Below, piece by piece: positions 18,681 to 27,454 of a DNA stretch of 64,000 nucleotides (position 1 is the stretch's first letter; every line of letters begins with the position of its first letter). Both the position numbers and the translations under genes were made by a program. The notes below the pieces were generated by a model. That model made no database searches, had not been told where the DNA came from, and saw only the letters and a list, made by a program, of their open reading frames with translations. Source of the DNA: Solirubrum puertoriconensis (GTDB taxonomy: Bacteria > Bacteroidota > Bacteroidia > Cytophagales > Hymenobacteraceae); NCBI RefSeq assembly GCF_001483135.1, contig NZ_LNAL01000007.1, positions 1-64,000 on the forward strand. The letters are read 5' to 3'.

Positions 18681-18688
18681 AGGTGGAG
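18681..18688 (-). promoter_or_regulatory. Leader motif CTCCACCT adjacent to the GT2 start codon
   Basis: Exact octamer on the minus strand, one base before the ATG at 18679. The spacing is unlike the 16-20 bases of the other exact copies. Confidence 0.45.
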
Positions 18689-18752
18689 AGGCTAGCTAAG
18701 CAGGAGGAAATGCGGCCAGTAGCCGCAAGCAGGAGCGAAGGGCAGAAGCCGC

Positions 18753-19985
18753 CTAGGCTAACTGCTGCTTGGTAGCGGCAACTAGGGGCTCAACTTTGGC
18801 GCGCAAGGCGTCAACGTCAATCAGCAAATCCTCTTCCCAAGCTTCCCACCGGTTTTTCACGGTGGCACCTAGGGTTGAGAGCTGAAAGTGGTAGTGCATT
18901 CCGGCTTTGGTAGCGAGGTCGAGGTAGTCGGCCACCACAAAGTGCTCCGGAAACAGCTCGACCAAATCGGAGCCGTTGGGGCAGAACACCAGGTTGGTGA
19001 GGCCAGCGCCCACGGGGCTCACGATGATGCGCGCGCCCGCAAACAGCGCTACCTTTTCGGCAAAGGAGTAGGGACTGAGCACATGGGTTTCGAAGCCGTA
19101 GCCGTGCAATAGCTTCTCAACCTCGGCTTCGTTGCGCGTTTGGCGCACCGAGGCATCGCGCCGGCTGATGTACACCAACGGCCCGAAGCGGCTCGCCAGC
19201 GCTGCATCGGCGGGTAAGAAAGCCTGGCGCAGGTAGTTGGCAGCCCACTGCGGCACGTGGTTGCCCGAGCCGCGCACCGAGGTGGTGGCAATCAGCTGGG
19301 TAGCCTGCACGTGGCGGTGCGTTTCTACGTCGATGATGCGCTCGGGGCCAATGCCTAGGTGGGCGAGGCTCTCGCGCACAAAGCCGTGGTTGCGGTTGTA
19401 CACCAGGAAGTAGTCGACGGAGCTGAGCAGCCCGGCCTCCTGCAGCAGGTGCAGCCGCGGCAACGAGTCGATCAGCCAATGGTAGTAGTTGCCCGAGGCC
19501 GCGCCGCCGCCCGAGAGCAGGCTGCATACCGTGCCCTCGATGCGAGTAGGCTCCAGAAACCACTGCTGCCGGAAGATGTTGTTGTGCTCGGGTTGCGTGA
19601 GGTCCCAGGAGCCGCCGTACTGAAACGACACGTCGCCCACCAGCCGATTATCATGGCTGATGATAGCCACGCTGTTGGGGTTATCGGCGTACACCCGGCC
19701 GTTGCGCAGCGTAACTACAAAGGCCGTAGGCAGTTGCTCGGTAGTGTTGGGCTTGCCGTGCAAGCCCGAGAAATCGGCCGCACACTCATAAAACCCGATT
19801 GGCAGGACCAGGGTAGAGGTGTGGGCCGGCTCAATCTCGTAATACGTGGCACCGCTGCCAGCCTGCTGGGCCAGCTGCGCGCTGCTTGCATGCACCCCAA
19901 CCGGGCGGTACTGGCGGTGGTACGGAACCCACTCGCGCAGCAGGCGCCCGGCCTTGCGCTGCACCCTACTTAGTACTGCGTGCAT
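18753..19985 (-). CDS. Family 61 glycosyltransferase
   Basis: The 410-residue protein matches the GT61 (DUF563) family. Diagnostic stretches are GNYYHWLIDSLPRLHLLQEAG near residue 165, VDYFLVYNRNHGFVRESLAHLG, LVYISRRDASVRQTRNE and IIVSPVGAGLTNLVFCPNGSDLVELFPE near residue 330. Bacterial members transfer sugars to polysaccharide intermediates; donor and acceptor are unknown here. It lies 32 bases after the fcl gene and 73 bases before the two-domain GT2, all on the minus strand, so cotranscription is likely. No signal peptide or membrane segment is seen. Confidence 0.9.
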   Translation of the reverse strand: MHAVLSRVQRKAGRLLREWVPYHRQYRPVGVHASSAQLAQQAGSGATYYEIEPAHTSTLVLPIGFYECAADFSGLHGKPNTTEQLPTAFVVTLRNGRVYADNPNSVAIISHDNRLVGDVSFQYGGSWDLTQPEHNNIFRQQWFLEPTRIEGTVCSLLSGGGAASGNYYHWLIDSLPRLHLLQEAGLLSSVDYFLVYNRNHGFVRESLAHLGIGPERIIDVETHRHVQATQLIATTSVRGSGNHVPQWAANYLRQAFLPADAALASRFGPLVYISRRDASVRQTRNEAEVEKLLHGYGFETHVLSPYSFAEKVALFAGARIIVSPVGAGLTNLVFCPNGSDLVELFPEHFVVADYLDLATKAGMHYHFQLSTLGATVKNRWEAWEEDLLIDVDALRAKVEPLVAATKQQLA

Positions 19986-20017
19986 AAATAGCAGGTAAGG
20001 CTATGAAACATTACTGC

Positions 20018-20989
20018 CTAGGTAGCCAGCGCTTGTAGCGCATGCTTGGCCACTTCGCCCGCATCGGATTGCCACTCGGCGGCCTCAAGTACGCGCCGGA
20101 TGCCTTCGCGTAGCTCAATCTGATGTCGCCATCCCAGGCCGTGCAGTCGGCTTACATCGAGTAGCTTGCGCGGGGTGCCATCGGGGCGCGAGGTATTGAA
20201 CACCAGCTCGCCGCGGAAGCCCGTCAGCTCGGCAATGGTTTCGGCCAGTTCGCGAATGGTCAGGTCTTCACCCGTGCCCACGTTGATTGGTTCGCGCCCA
20301 TCGTAGTGCAGCAGCAGGTGCAAGCAAGCATCGGCCAAGTCATCGACGTGCAAAAACTCGCGGTACGGTTTGCCCGTGCCCCACACCTCAACCTGCGGCA
20401 AACCCAGGGCGGCCGCTTCGCTGATTTTGCGCAGCAGCGCAGCCATCACGTGCGAGTTCTCGGGGTGGTAATTGTCGCCGGTGCCGTACAGGTTGGTAGG
20501 CATCACCGTGATGAACTGGCACCCGTGTTGGTCGCGGTAAGCCTCGCACAACTTCAGGCCCGCAATTTTGGCAATGGCGTACGGCTCGTTGGTTTGCTCA
20601 AGCGGCCCGGTCAGCAGGTATTCCTCTTTAATAGGCTGAGGTGCCATCTTGGGATAGATGCACGACGAACCCAGGTACAATAGCTTCTTTACGCCGTGCA
20701 CGCGGGCTTGCTCCAGCACATTGGCCTCAATCATGAGGTTGTCGTACAGAAAATCGGCACGGTAGGTATTGTTGGCTACGATGCCGCCCACTTTAGCAGC
20801 GGCCAGCAGCACGTACTCCGGTTTTTCTTCCGCAAAGAAAGCGGCCACGGCGGCTTGGTTGCGCAGGTCGAGCTCTTTGGAAGTTCGCAGCACCAGGTTG
20901 TTGTAACCCGCGCGCTGCAGGCGGCGCACCAGTGCCGAGCCCGCCATTCCGCGGTGCCCGGCAACGTAAATCTTGGCGTTCTGATCCAT
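20018..20989 (-). CDS. fcl: GDP-L-fucose synthase
   Basis: The 323-residue SDR enzyme converts GDP-4-keto-6-deoxy-mannose to GDP-L-fucose by epimerisation at C3 and C5 and NADPH reduction. It shows [59 protein letters not shown] and the catalytic Tyr-Lys in [15 protein letters not shown], all typical of Fcl/WcaG. The start is the ATG at 20989; an upstream in-frame start at 21010 would add seven residues and lose the TTCCACCT leader placed 8 bases ahead. It follows gmd by 33 bases, giving the complete two-step route from GDP-mannose to GDP-fucose. Confidence 0.96.
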   Translation of the reverse strand: MDQNAKIYVAGHRGMAGSALVRRLQRAGYNNLVLRTSKELDLRNQAAVAAFFAEEKPEYVLLAAAKVGGIVANNTYRADFLYDNLMIEANVLEQARVHGVKKLLYLGSSCIYPKMAPQPIKEEYLLTGPLEQTNEPYAIAKIAGLKLCEAYRDQHGCQFITVMPTNLYGTGDNYHPENSHVMAALLRKISEAAALGLPQVEVWGTGKPYREFLHVDDLADACLHLLLHYDGREPINVGTGEDLTIRELAETIAELTGFRGELVFNTSRPDGTPRKLLDVSRLHGLGWRHQIELREGIRRVLEAAEWQSDAGEVAKHALQALAT

Positions 20990-21022
20990 AGGTAGGGAGG
21001 TGGAAAGCAACTCGGGCGCAGC

Positions 21023-22138
21023 CTACGATTCGTAGTAGTTCAGCACCTTGTGGCCGGCCTCGCGCAAGGTGGCGTCGCGGCGGAACAGCTCCAAGTCGGC
21101 GTGCATCATGTCCTGCACCAGTGCGGGCAGGTCGTACTGCGGTTTCCAGCCCAGCTTTTCCTGTGCTTTCGTAGGGTCGCCGATGAGCAGTTCCACCTCG
21201 GTGGGGCGGAAGTACTCCGGGTCGACGGCTACAATCTCCTTACCTAGGGGCAACTGGAACTCGGGGTTGTGGCAAGCCACCACGTGGCCGGTTTCGTCGG
21301 CGCCTTCGCCAAAGAACGTTAGCTCAATACCCACTTCGCGGAAAGCCAGGCGCACGAACTCGCGCACGGTGGTCGTCACGCCGGTGGCAATCACGAAATC
21401 CTCGGGCTGGTCCTGCTGCAGGATGCGCCACATGGCTTCCACGTAGTCCTTGGCGTGGCCCCAGTCGCGCTTGGCGTCGAGGTTGCCCAGGTACAGCTTG
21501 TCTTGCAGACCTAGGGCGATGCGGGCGGCGGCGCGGGTGATTTTGCGCGTCACGAACGTTTCGCCGCGCAAGGGCGACTCGTGGTTGAACAGGATGCCGT
21601 TGCAGGCGTACATGTTGTAGGCCTCGCGGTAGTTCACCGTAATCCAGTAGGCGTAGAGCTTGGCCACGGCGTAGGGCGAGCGGGGGTAGAAGGGCGTGGT
21701 CTCGCGCTGCGGCACCTCCTGCACCAAGCCGTAGAGCTCCGAGGTGCTGGCTTGGTAAATGCGCGTCTTCTCCGTCAGGCCCAGGATGCGGATGGCCTCG
21801 AGCAGGCGCAAGGTACCCACACCGTCCACGTCGGCCGTGTACTCGGGCGTGTCGAACGACACCTTCACGTGCGACATGGCGCCCAGGTTGTAAATCTCGT
21901 CGGGCTGCACCTCCTGCACAATGCGGATCAGGTTCGTCGAGTCCGACAGGTCGCCGTAGTGCAGCTTAAAGCGAATGTCTTGTTCGTGGGGGTCTTGGTA
22001 GAGATGGTCAATACGTTCGGTGTTGAAGAGCGAGGAGCGGCGCTTGATGCCGTGAACTTCGTAGCCTTTGCTGAGCAGCAGTTCGGCCAAGTACGAGCCG
22101 TCTTGGCCCGTGATGCCGGTGATGAGGGCACGCTTCAT
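21023..22138 (-). CDS. gmd: GDP-mannose 4,6-dehydratase
   Basis: The 371-residue SDR enzyme makes GDP-4-keto-6-deoxy-mannose from GDP-mannose. It begins [20 protein letters not shown] with the NADP-binding GxxGxxG, and shows HGIKRRSS, the catalytic QASTSELYG and [18 protein letters not shown], and [20 protein letters not shown]. Length is normal. It heads the gmd-fcl-GT61-GT2 group; tandem terminators for the upstream gene lie just before it. The leader carries CTCCACCACCT about 19 bases before the ATG. A very AT-rich stretch at 22200-22265 is the likely promoter. Confidence 0.97.
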   Translation of the reverse strand: MKRALITGITGQDGSYLAELLLSKGYEVHGIKRRSSLFNTERIDHLYQDPHEQDIRFKLHYGDLSDSTNLIRIVQEVQPDEIYNLGAMSHVKVSFDTPEYTADVDGVGTLRLLEAIRILGLTEKTRIYQASTSELYGLVQEVPQRETTPFYPRSPYAVAKLYAYWITVNYREAYNMYACNGILFNHESPLRGETFVTRKITRAAARIALGLQDKLYLGNLDAKRDWGHAKDYVEAMWRILQQDQPEDFVIATGVTTTVREFVRLAFREVGIELTFFGEGADETGHVVACHNPEFQLPLGKEIVAVDPEYFRPTEVELLIGDPTKAQEKLGWKPQYDLPALVQDMMHADLELFRRDATLREAGHKVLNYYES

Positions 22139-22294
22139 GGTAGAGGAGCAAAAGAGAGGTGGTGGAGATACGACAAAGTCTTTGCTAGAACTTTGACGGC
22201 AAATAATTGGATTACTTATCTTCTAAACAATGGTTTCAATAAATAAAATTATTTTTTAATTCAAAAAAGTACCATTGCGCCCCGTTGAATGCAA

Positions 22295-22325
22295 AAAGCC
22301 CGGCCATGCGTATGGTCGGGCTTTG
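22295..22325 (-). terminator. Second of two tandem terminators after the large beta-helix gene
   Basis: AAAGCCCGGCCA pairs with TGGTCGGGCTTT around TGCGTA. On the minus strand the stem ends in a T-run (CTTTTTG). Together with the hairpin at 22342 it should strongly isolate gmd from transcription of the beta-helix gene. Confidence 0.8.
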
Positions 22326-22341
22326 CTAACTGCTTGTAAAA

Positions 22342-22373
22342 CAACAAAGCCCGACAGTTGCCGGGCTTTGTTG
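22342..22373 (-). terminator. First of two tandem terminators after the large beta-helix gene
   Basis: CAACAAAGCCCG pairs with CGGGCTTTGTTG around ACAGTTGC. On the minus strand it is followed by TTTTAC. It lies about 30 bases past the stop codon at 22403 and shares its stem sequence with the second terminator, suggesting duplication. Confidence 0.82.
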
Positions 22374-22402
22374 AGTGGATTTTGAAACGAACCGAGGGAA
22401 GC

Positions 22403-25400
22403 TTACTGCGTGATGCGGAAGATTTCCAGGCCGGATACGTTGATGGCACCGCCGGTGCTGCGCAGTTCGATGATGCCGTTGGTAACGGTTACTTTCTGCG
22501 GAGCCGTCTTCTGCCATTTGCCGGCTGCACCGCTGGTGTAGTTCGTCAGCGAAGGCTGGCCGTTCAGCGTGGTGCTGTAGGTTTGCGAATAGTTGTCCTC
22601 GAACACGAAGTACGATACTTCGTAGGTGCCGTTCGGTACGTTGTTCACCGTCAGACGCAGGTTGTTGCTCCATACGAACGAGCGGATCATCTGAGCGCGG
22701 GCAGCATCGGTAGCGGGATTCAGCGTAACCGATTGTGCCGAAAGCTTGCCACCGTTGGTGGTGATGTCCTTGAAGGTAGTGCCGTCTTCGTATTTGATGC
22801 CGTCGATGGTTTGAGCCGGGCCATTCAGGTTGATAGCGCGGAACAGAGTGCGGGTTTCAACCGGAGTAGTCGGAGCCGTGGTGGTGTTGTGCTTCCATAC
22901 TTCCACGCCCGAGAGGTTGGGGTGGCCGCCCGAAGTGCTCAGGGCAATGCTGCCGTTGCTCACGTCAACCTTGAAGGGGCCTACACGCTCCCACTGGCCA
23001 GCACCGCCGGTGTTGTGGTTCGATTTCACCGTCTGGCCGTTTACCAGAATGTTGGTGGTTTCAGCGTTGTTGTCTTCCCAGATGTAAGCGTACACCGAGT
23101 AGCTGCCAGCGGGCACGCCCGTCAGCGTTGCGCCTACTGTGCTACCGCCCACAGCGGTGTTCAGCATGCCAGCGCGGGTAGCATCGGTAGCGGGGCTCAG
23201 GGTGGTAGCAGCGTTCGAGAAGTTGGTGCCGGTTACCTGTAAGTTAGCAGCGCCAGCCGAAGCTTCCCACTTGTTGCCGTCGAGGGTTACAGCGGTACCG
23301 TTGATGTCGATGCCGCGGTAGAAGGTGGCGTTAGCCGGGCCAGCCATGGGCGTGTTGCCGGTAGTCGGAACTGCTTGTACTGATACGCTTACAGCAGCCG
23401 AGTTGGTGGTTGCACCAGCGTTGTCGGTAGCGCGCGCCGTGAGGCTCAGCGAGCCGGCAGCAGCCGGAGTAAAGCTAAACGCATAAGGAGCAGAGGTGTC
23501 TTCGCCAAGCTTAGTGGTGCCGTTGAAGAATTCGACTTTAGCAACAGTGCCATCAGCATCAGCAGCCGTTGCCGACAGCGACAAGGCCTGACCTAGGGTG
23601 AGGCTAGTTGCAGCCGAGAGGGTAACAGTAGGAGCTTGGTTTGCAGCAGCAGCGTGCTTCCATACTTCCACGCCCGAGAGGTTGGGGTGGCCACCCGTGG
23701 TGCTCAGGGCAATGCTGCCGTTGCTCACATCGACCTTGAAGGGACCTACGCGCTGCCAGTTGCCAGCCGAGCCGGTGTTTAGGCCCGCCTTAACGGTTTG
23801 GCCGTTGAGTACGATGTCGGTGGTTTCAGCGGCGTTGTCTTCCCAGATGTAAGCGTACACCGAGTAAGTGCCAGCCGGAACGCTCGTGAAGGTAGCACCC
23901 ACCGACGAGCCACCTACAGCGGTGCGCAGCATGGTGGCGCGCTCGGGCTCGGTATTAGGCGTAAGAGTTACCGAAGGATTGCTAAAGTTGGTGCCAGTTA
24001 CCTGGAAGTTGGCAGCGCCCGTAGCCGCTTCCCACTTGTGGCCATCGAGGGTCACAGCGGTGCCGTTAATGTCGACGCCGCGGTAGAAAGTAGCACCCGT
24101 GGGGCCGCTCATGGGCGTGCTGCCGGTGTTGCCGCCGCCTTCAGTAGGAGCGGGAGCGGGTGTAGGCGCGGGGGCCGGAGCAGGAGAGGTAGGAGTGGTA
24201 GGGGTAGGCGAGCTACCCGTACCCGAACCACCTACACCGAGGCTGATGCTGTTCTGCTGTAGCTTCTGCTGCCACAGAGTCCATTCGTTCTTTTCCGTGT
24301 CAACCGTAATGGGGTTGGGCATGTGGTTGGTGCTCGTGCAGTTGTTGCAAGCACCGGTGCTCAAGTCATGACGGTTGGCGAAAGGCACATTGTAGCCTTC
24401 GCGGTAATAACCAATGGTGTTGTTGTCCGTCTGGTTATTGTAGAATACGTTGCCCGGTTGCTGGTAGGCGTTGAAGATAGCCGTAGCAGCCCAAGCCGAG
24501 GGCAGTTTGGTACCGTCGGGCAAGTAGCCGGCCGTTACCATGCGGTTGTGGTGGAAGCGTACATCGTGGCCCGAGGCAATGTTCATCGCCGCGTTACACG
24601 TCGAGATGAACTGGTTGTTGTAGGCATCGATAAACGCAGCGGTAGTCGAGGCCGACGAACCATCGCCGTCGGTGGTCATGCCGGTACCGGTAAACTTGCT
24701 GGCGTTGGCCGGAATGGGGTAAGCACCTTGCACGTAGTTGTCGTGCACACGCGCCGGGCTACCCGAAACACCGCCCGAATTGTAGAAGTTGATGTTGTCT
24801 TCTACCAGCGAGTTATTGGGTTCGTTTACAACCTGGTTCCAGGCAACTTCGATGTTGCCTACGTTGCGAACCTGGTTCAGACCTAGGAACTGTACGTACT
24901 CGCCACCGCCGTTGCGGAAGCGGCCGTCAATGTTCTTGGCCACGTTGCGGCGCACCGTCAGCGTTTGCGAAGGCGAACCATCGCCGCTCCACTGGTAAGC
25001 TGCAATACCCGAGGTGTGTTCGAAGTAGTTGTTCTCAACAAGTACCGAACGACCCGAGTTTACCTCCACGAAACGACCGTGGCGGCGATTATCCACGCTC
25101 TGGTTCAGGCCGTAACCTTTGTTGTTGCGGATGATCAGCGTGCCACCGCCGTTCTTCGCATCAATCAGGTCGCCGGCGCCTGCCAGGATACAGTTCTCAA
25201 TAGTAACTGGTTGGGTGGTCTGGATTCGAATACACGGGGTGTTAGAGTCCGTGCTCTTGAAGTTGCCAGAGTAGGTACCACCTTGCGTAATTACGAGGGG
25301 TGCCGAATACGTCACGTTAGGGGCTTGGCCCTGCGCTAGCGATACGCTAGGCTGCAGTCCAATCATCGACAGCACGAGCACCACTGAGGGCAGAAAGCGT

Positions 25401-25453
25401 GCACCAGAGTTTTCACGGTCAAACCGCGGCCGGAATCCAGAGGTTTTTTGCAT
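22403..25453 (-). CDS. Secreted right-handed beta-helix protein with three carbohydrate-binding-like modules
   Basis: The 1016-residue exported protein starts at the ATG at 25453, giving a signal peptide ending near SVSLAQG (residue 43). Residues 45-410 form a parallel beta-helix with pectate-lyase-like repeats. A Pro/Ala/Thr linker follows, then malectin- or CBM-like module 1 (FYRGVDINGTAVTLDG to SGVEVWKH), an Ig-like domain (APTVTLSAATSLTLGQ to AVSVSV), a near-copy module 2 and a divergent module 3 ending GLEIFRITQ. The protein may bind or cut the polysaccharide made by this locus; lyase, epimerase or structural roles are all possible. No type IX C-terminal tail is obvious. The helix part is paralogous to the protein encoded at 26109. 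Confidence 0.88.
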   Translation of the reverse strand: MQKTSGFRPRFDRENSGARFLPSVVLVLSMIGLQPSVSLAQGQAPNVTYSAPLVITQGGTYSGNFKSTDSNTPCIRIQTTQPVTIENCILAGAGDLIDAKNGGGTLIIRNNKGYGLNQSVDNRRHGRFVEVNSGRSVLVENNYFEHTSGIAAYQWSGDGSPSQTLTVRRNVAKNIDGRFRNGGGEYVQFLGLNQVRNVGNIEVAWNQVVNEPNNSLVEDNINFYNSGGVSGSPARVHDNYVQGAYPIPANASKFTGTGMTTDGDGSSASTTAAFIDAYNNQFISTCNAAMNIASGHDVRFHHNRMVTAGYLPDGTKLPSAWAATAIFNAYQQPGNVFYNNQTDNNTIGYYREGYNVPFANRHDLSTGACNNCTSTNHMPNPITVDTEKNEWTLWQQKLQQNSISLGVGGSGTGSSPTPTTPTSPAPAPAPTPAPAPTEGGGNTGSTPMSGPTGATFYRGVDINGTAVTLDGHKWEAATGAANFQVTGTNFSNPSVTLTPNTEPERATMLRTAVGGSSVGATFTSVPAGTYSVYAYIWEDNAAETTDIVLNGQTVKAGLNTGSAGNWQRVGPFKVDVSNGSIALSTTGGHPNLSGVEVWKHAAAANQAPTVTLSAATSLTLGQALSLSATAADADGTVAKVEFFNGTTKLGEDTSAPYAFSFTPAAAGSLSLTARATDNAGATTNSAAVSVSVQAVPTTGNTPMAGPANATFYRGIDINGTAVTLDGNKWEASAGAANLQVTGTNFSNAATTLSPATDATRAGMLNTAVGGSTVGATLTGVPAGSYSVYAYIWEDNNAETTNILVNGQTVKSNHNTGGAGQWERVGPFKVDVSNGSIALSTSGGHPNLSGVEVWKHNTTTAPTTPVETRTLFRAINLNGPAQTIDGIKYEDGTTFKDITTNGGKLSAQSVTLNPATDAARAQMIRSFVWSNNLRLTVNNVPNGTYEVSYFVFEDNYSQTYSTTLNGQPSLTNYTSGAAGKWQKTAPQKVTVTNGIIELRSTGGAINVSGLEIFRITQ
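22880..23345 (-). repeat. Direct repeat copy B encoding CBM-like module 2
   Basis: The DNA is highly similar to 23645-24115 in the same gene; for example GTGCTTCCATACTTCCACGC and GGCAATGCTGCCGTTGCTCA occur in both. Shared DNA identity as well as protein identity points to a recent internal duplication. Confidence 0.8.
23645..24115 (-). repeat. Direct repeat copy A encoding CBM-like module 1
   Basis: Partner of the repeat at 22880-23345. The two copies are separated by the Ig-like domain (about 23360-23640). The two modules share TPM-GP-ATFYRG-DINGTAVTLDG and end SGVEVWKH. Confidence 0.8.
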
Positions 25454-26042
25454 TCTGTTTTTGTTAAGAAAAAGGTCCTTTACAGGAATTGTTGCGGCTT
25501 CAACCTGGGTCGGTAACAATTCGTTCCGATGGCCAGATGTTTAATGTGCAATTGTGGGCTTCTGGAATAATTATCCTCGGAGGAGAACAGAATTAAATCA
25601 GAAAATCCATTTTTGACCGCAATGCCAACCAAGCTATTTGTTCCGGGCCCAGAAGCTAGCCTCGGTTGGCTTTGTGTCGTTACCAAGCTAAGTAAGCTTA
25701 TATTAAGCTTTTTAACCCAACTTCACTATTCTCCGTACTTAGCAGGCAACCACTTATTACCTACTCCTCTCATCACCTAATTCCCAGCTGTACAATCCTG
25801 CTGATGCACGGTGTACGCCGTTTAATCAGGTTCATTACTCAGCTATTGACTAGTAAAAGTGCAATTGCTGATGCCGGTGTTCACTGCAAATGTATAAAAG
25901 TTTTGGAAACACCAAGGGGTGCCTAAAATAAAGTTTAATTGCATTATTTATGTGCCTGTTGTGAATGCATAAATACCGAATAGGCCTTTAGGCTAGTTAC
26001 AGCGCAGTTTCCAATAGACACTTTCTAAGTAAGCTCGGCCAT
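25454..26042. other. Long intergenic region upstream of the large beta-helix gene
   Basis: About 590 bases without a credible gene; the one open frame here lacks coding character. It holds a candidate minus-strand promoter at 25887-25916, which would give a leader of about 430 bases before the ATG. A long untranslated leader or a nearer unseen promoter would both fit. Confidence 0.5.
25887..25916 (-). promoter_or_regulatory. Candidate Bacteroidota-type promoter
   Basis: On the minus strand CTTG (25913-25916) is followed after 18 bases by TACATTTG (25887-25894), matching the -7 consensus TAnnTTTG; the usual spacer is 19-21. It points toward the beta-helix gene starting at 25453. Confidence 0.45.
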
Positions 26043-26070
26043 AAAAAAAGCACCCCGAGGCAGGGTGCTG
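26043..26070 (-). terminator. Intrinsic terminator of the second beta-helix gene
   Basis: On the minus strand AGCACCC pairs with GGGTGCT around TGCCTCG and is followed by TTTTTTTAT. It lies 40 bases past the stop codon at 26109. Confidence 0.92.
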
Positions 26071-26108
26071 CTGAAAAAAAGTTTTCTGCGAGCAAAAAAA
26101 GGAGCTTA

Positions 26109-27302
26109 CTAAGGTGTTTTCGAAGCCATTAGCTGCGTTTGCTCGGGGCCGACCTTAATGCGGGATTTGGTAATTTTCTGCTGCCAGCGGCGCCACTCGT
26201 GGGCCTCCGATTGCAGGGTTATTGGATTGGGCAAATGAATGTTGGCGACGCAAGTGCTGCAATGGCCCGTGCTCAGGTCGTGCCGATTGGCCATGGGTAC
26301 CTTGTAACCGTTCTTGGCAAACCCGATGACGTTTTTCTCAATTTTGTTGGCGAAGAACACGCTGCGGGGCTTATCGTAAGCATTGAACACCGAGGTAGCG
26401 GCGTAGGTAGCTTTTAGCTCGCGGCCGTCGCGGAGGCGGCTGCTGCTTACCATGCGGTTGTTGGAGTAGCGAATGTGGTGCCCAGCAGCAATGTTCATGG
26501 CCGCGTTACAAGTTGATACCACTTGGTTGTCGTACGCCTCGACGTAGGCCGTGCAGGTAAGCGGGGTGCTGCCGTCGCCATCGGTGGTGATGCCGCTGCC
26601 AGTAAACGAATCGGCAGTGGCAGGCACGGGGTAAGCGCCCTGGATGTAATTGTTGTGGATGCGAATGGGGCTCTTGGCCGTGCCCGACGAGTTGTAAATG
26701 TTGATGTTGTCTTCGACCATCGAACGATCGGGCTCGTTGATGACCTGGTTCCAGGCAATTTCCACGTTGGGCACTGCCCGCACCTGATTCAGCAGCACAA
26801 AATGCGTTTTGCTACCGCCGCCATTTCGGTATCGGCCCGTAATGTTGAAGGTGCGGTTGCGCAGGATGCGGAGGGTTTGGTTGGCTGAGCCATTGCCTTG
26901 CCACTTATACACCACAATTCCGCCGGTTTGGCGAAGCTCGCAGTTGGCCACGGTAACAGAGTTGCCGTCGTTTACTTCCAGAAACCGACCGGGCGCCTGG
27001 TTCTCCTCGGTAGGCGCCAAGGCTACACCTACGCAGTTTTGCACCGTAAGCCGGGCGCCGCCGTTGCGTGCATCAATCAGCAGGCCGGCCCCCTCGAGGC
27101 GGCAGCGGCGCAATACCACCGGCTCGTCGGTATCGATGCGGATGCAGGGTTTGTTGGGGTTGTTGCTACGATACGTACCGGTGTAAATGCCACCACGTTT
27201 TATGATAAGTGTTTCGGTGCCGGGGGTACCGGCCTGCTCCGAAGCAGGCACTACCAAGCAAGTGCCAAATAATGACCAGCAGATAAGGCGAAATGGTAGC
27301 AT
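26109..27302 (-). CDS. Secreted right-handed beta-helix protein
   Basis: The 397-residue protein has a signal peptide (MLPFRLICWSLFGTCLVVPA) followed by a single parallel beta-helix. It aligns along its length with residues 45-410 of the protein encoded at 22403: both carry an F/Y-RNGGG stretch, VEDNIN-YNS, TTDGDGS, TCNAAMNIA and MANRHDLSTG or FANRHDLSTG followed by a Cys-x-x-Cys pair. It lacks the linker and binding modules. I chose the ATG at 27302; an upstream start at 27446 would add 48 residues before a clear signal peptide. ACACCTCT lies just ahead of the ATG. Function is unknown; a role in cutting, modifying or anchoring the exopolysaccharide is inferred from position. Confidence 0.88.
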   Translation of the reverse strand: MLPFRLICWSLFGTCLVVPASEQAGTPGTETLIIKRGGIYTGTYRSNNPNKPCIRIDTDEPVVLRRCRLEGAGLLIDARNGGARLTVQNCVGVALAPTEENQAPGRFLEVNDGNSVTVANCELRQTGGIVVYKWQGNGSANQTLRILRNRTFNITGRYRNGGGSKTHFVLLNQVRAVPNVEIAWNQVINEPDRSMVEDNINIYNSSGTAKSPIRIHNNYIQGAYPVPATADSFTGSGITTDGDGSTPLTCTAYVEAYDNQVVSTCNAAMNIAAGHHIRYSNNRMVSSSRLRDGRELKATYAATSVFNAYDKPRSVFFANKIEKNVIGFAKNGYKVPMANRHDLSTGHCSTCVANIHLPNPITLQSEAHEWRRWQQKITKSRIKVGPEQTQLMASKTP

Positions 27303-27454
27303 AGAGGTGTGTTGGGGTAGGAAGTACAAGCAGCGGGTAACAGCAGTATCAACGGCACCCTTAAATGCGCCACAGCAGGCGTACCGCACAATGGCTTGGT
27401 ACGCCTGCTTGTTACCAGCACCCGCTTGCCCTAGGTGCCACACCATCTCTGAGG

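Noticed and set aside
22880-24115. Repeats that could suggest a CRISPR array or mobile element
   Set aside because: They are long in-frame protein-domain duplications inside one gene, without regular spacers or terminal inverted repeats.
25480-25686. A 68-codon frame upstream of the large beta-helix gene
   Set aside because: No coding bias, no family, and it overlaps the expected leader region of a well-supported gene.
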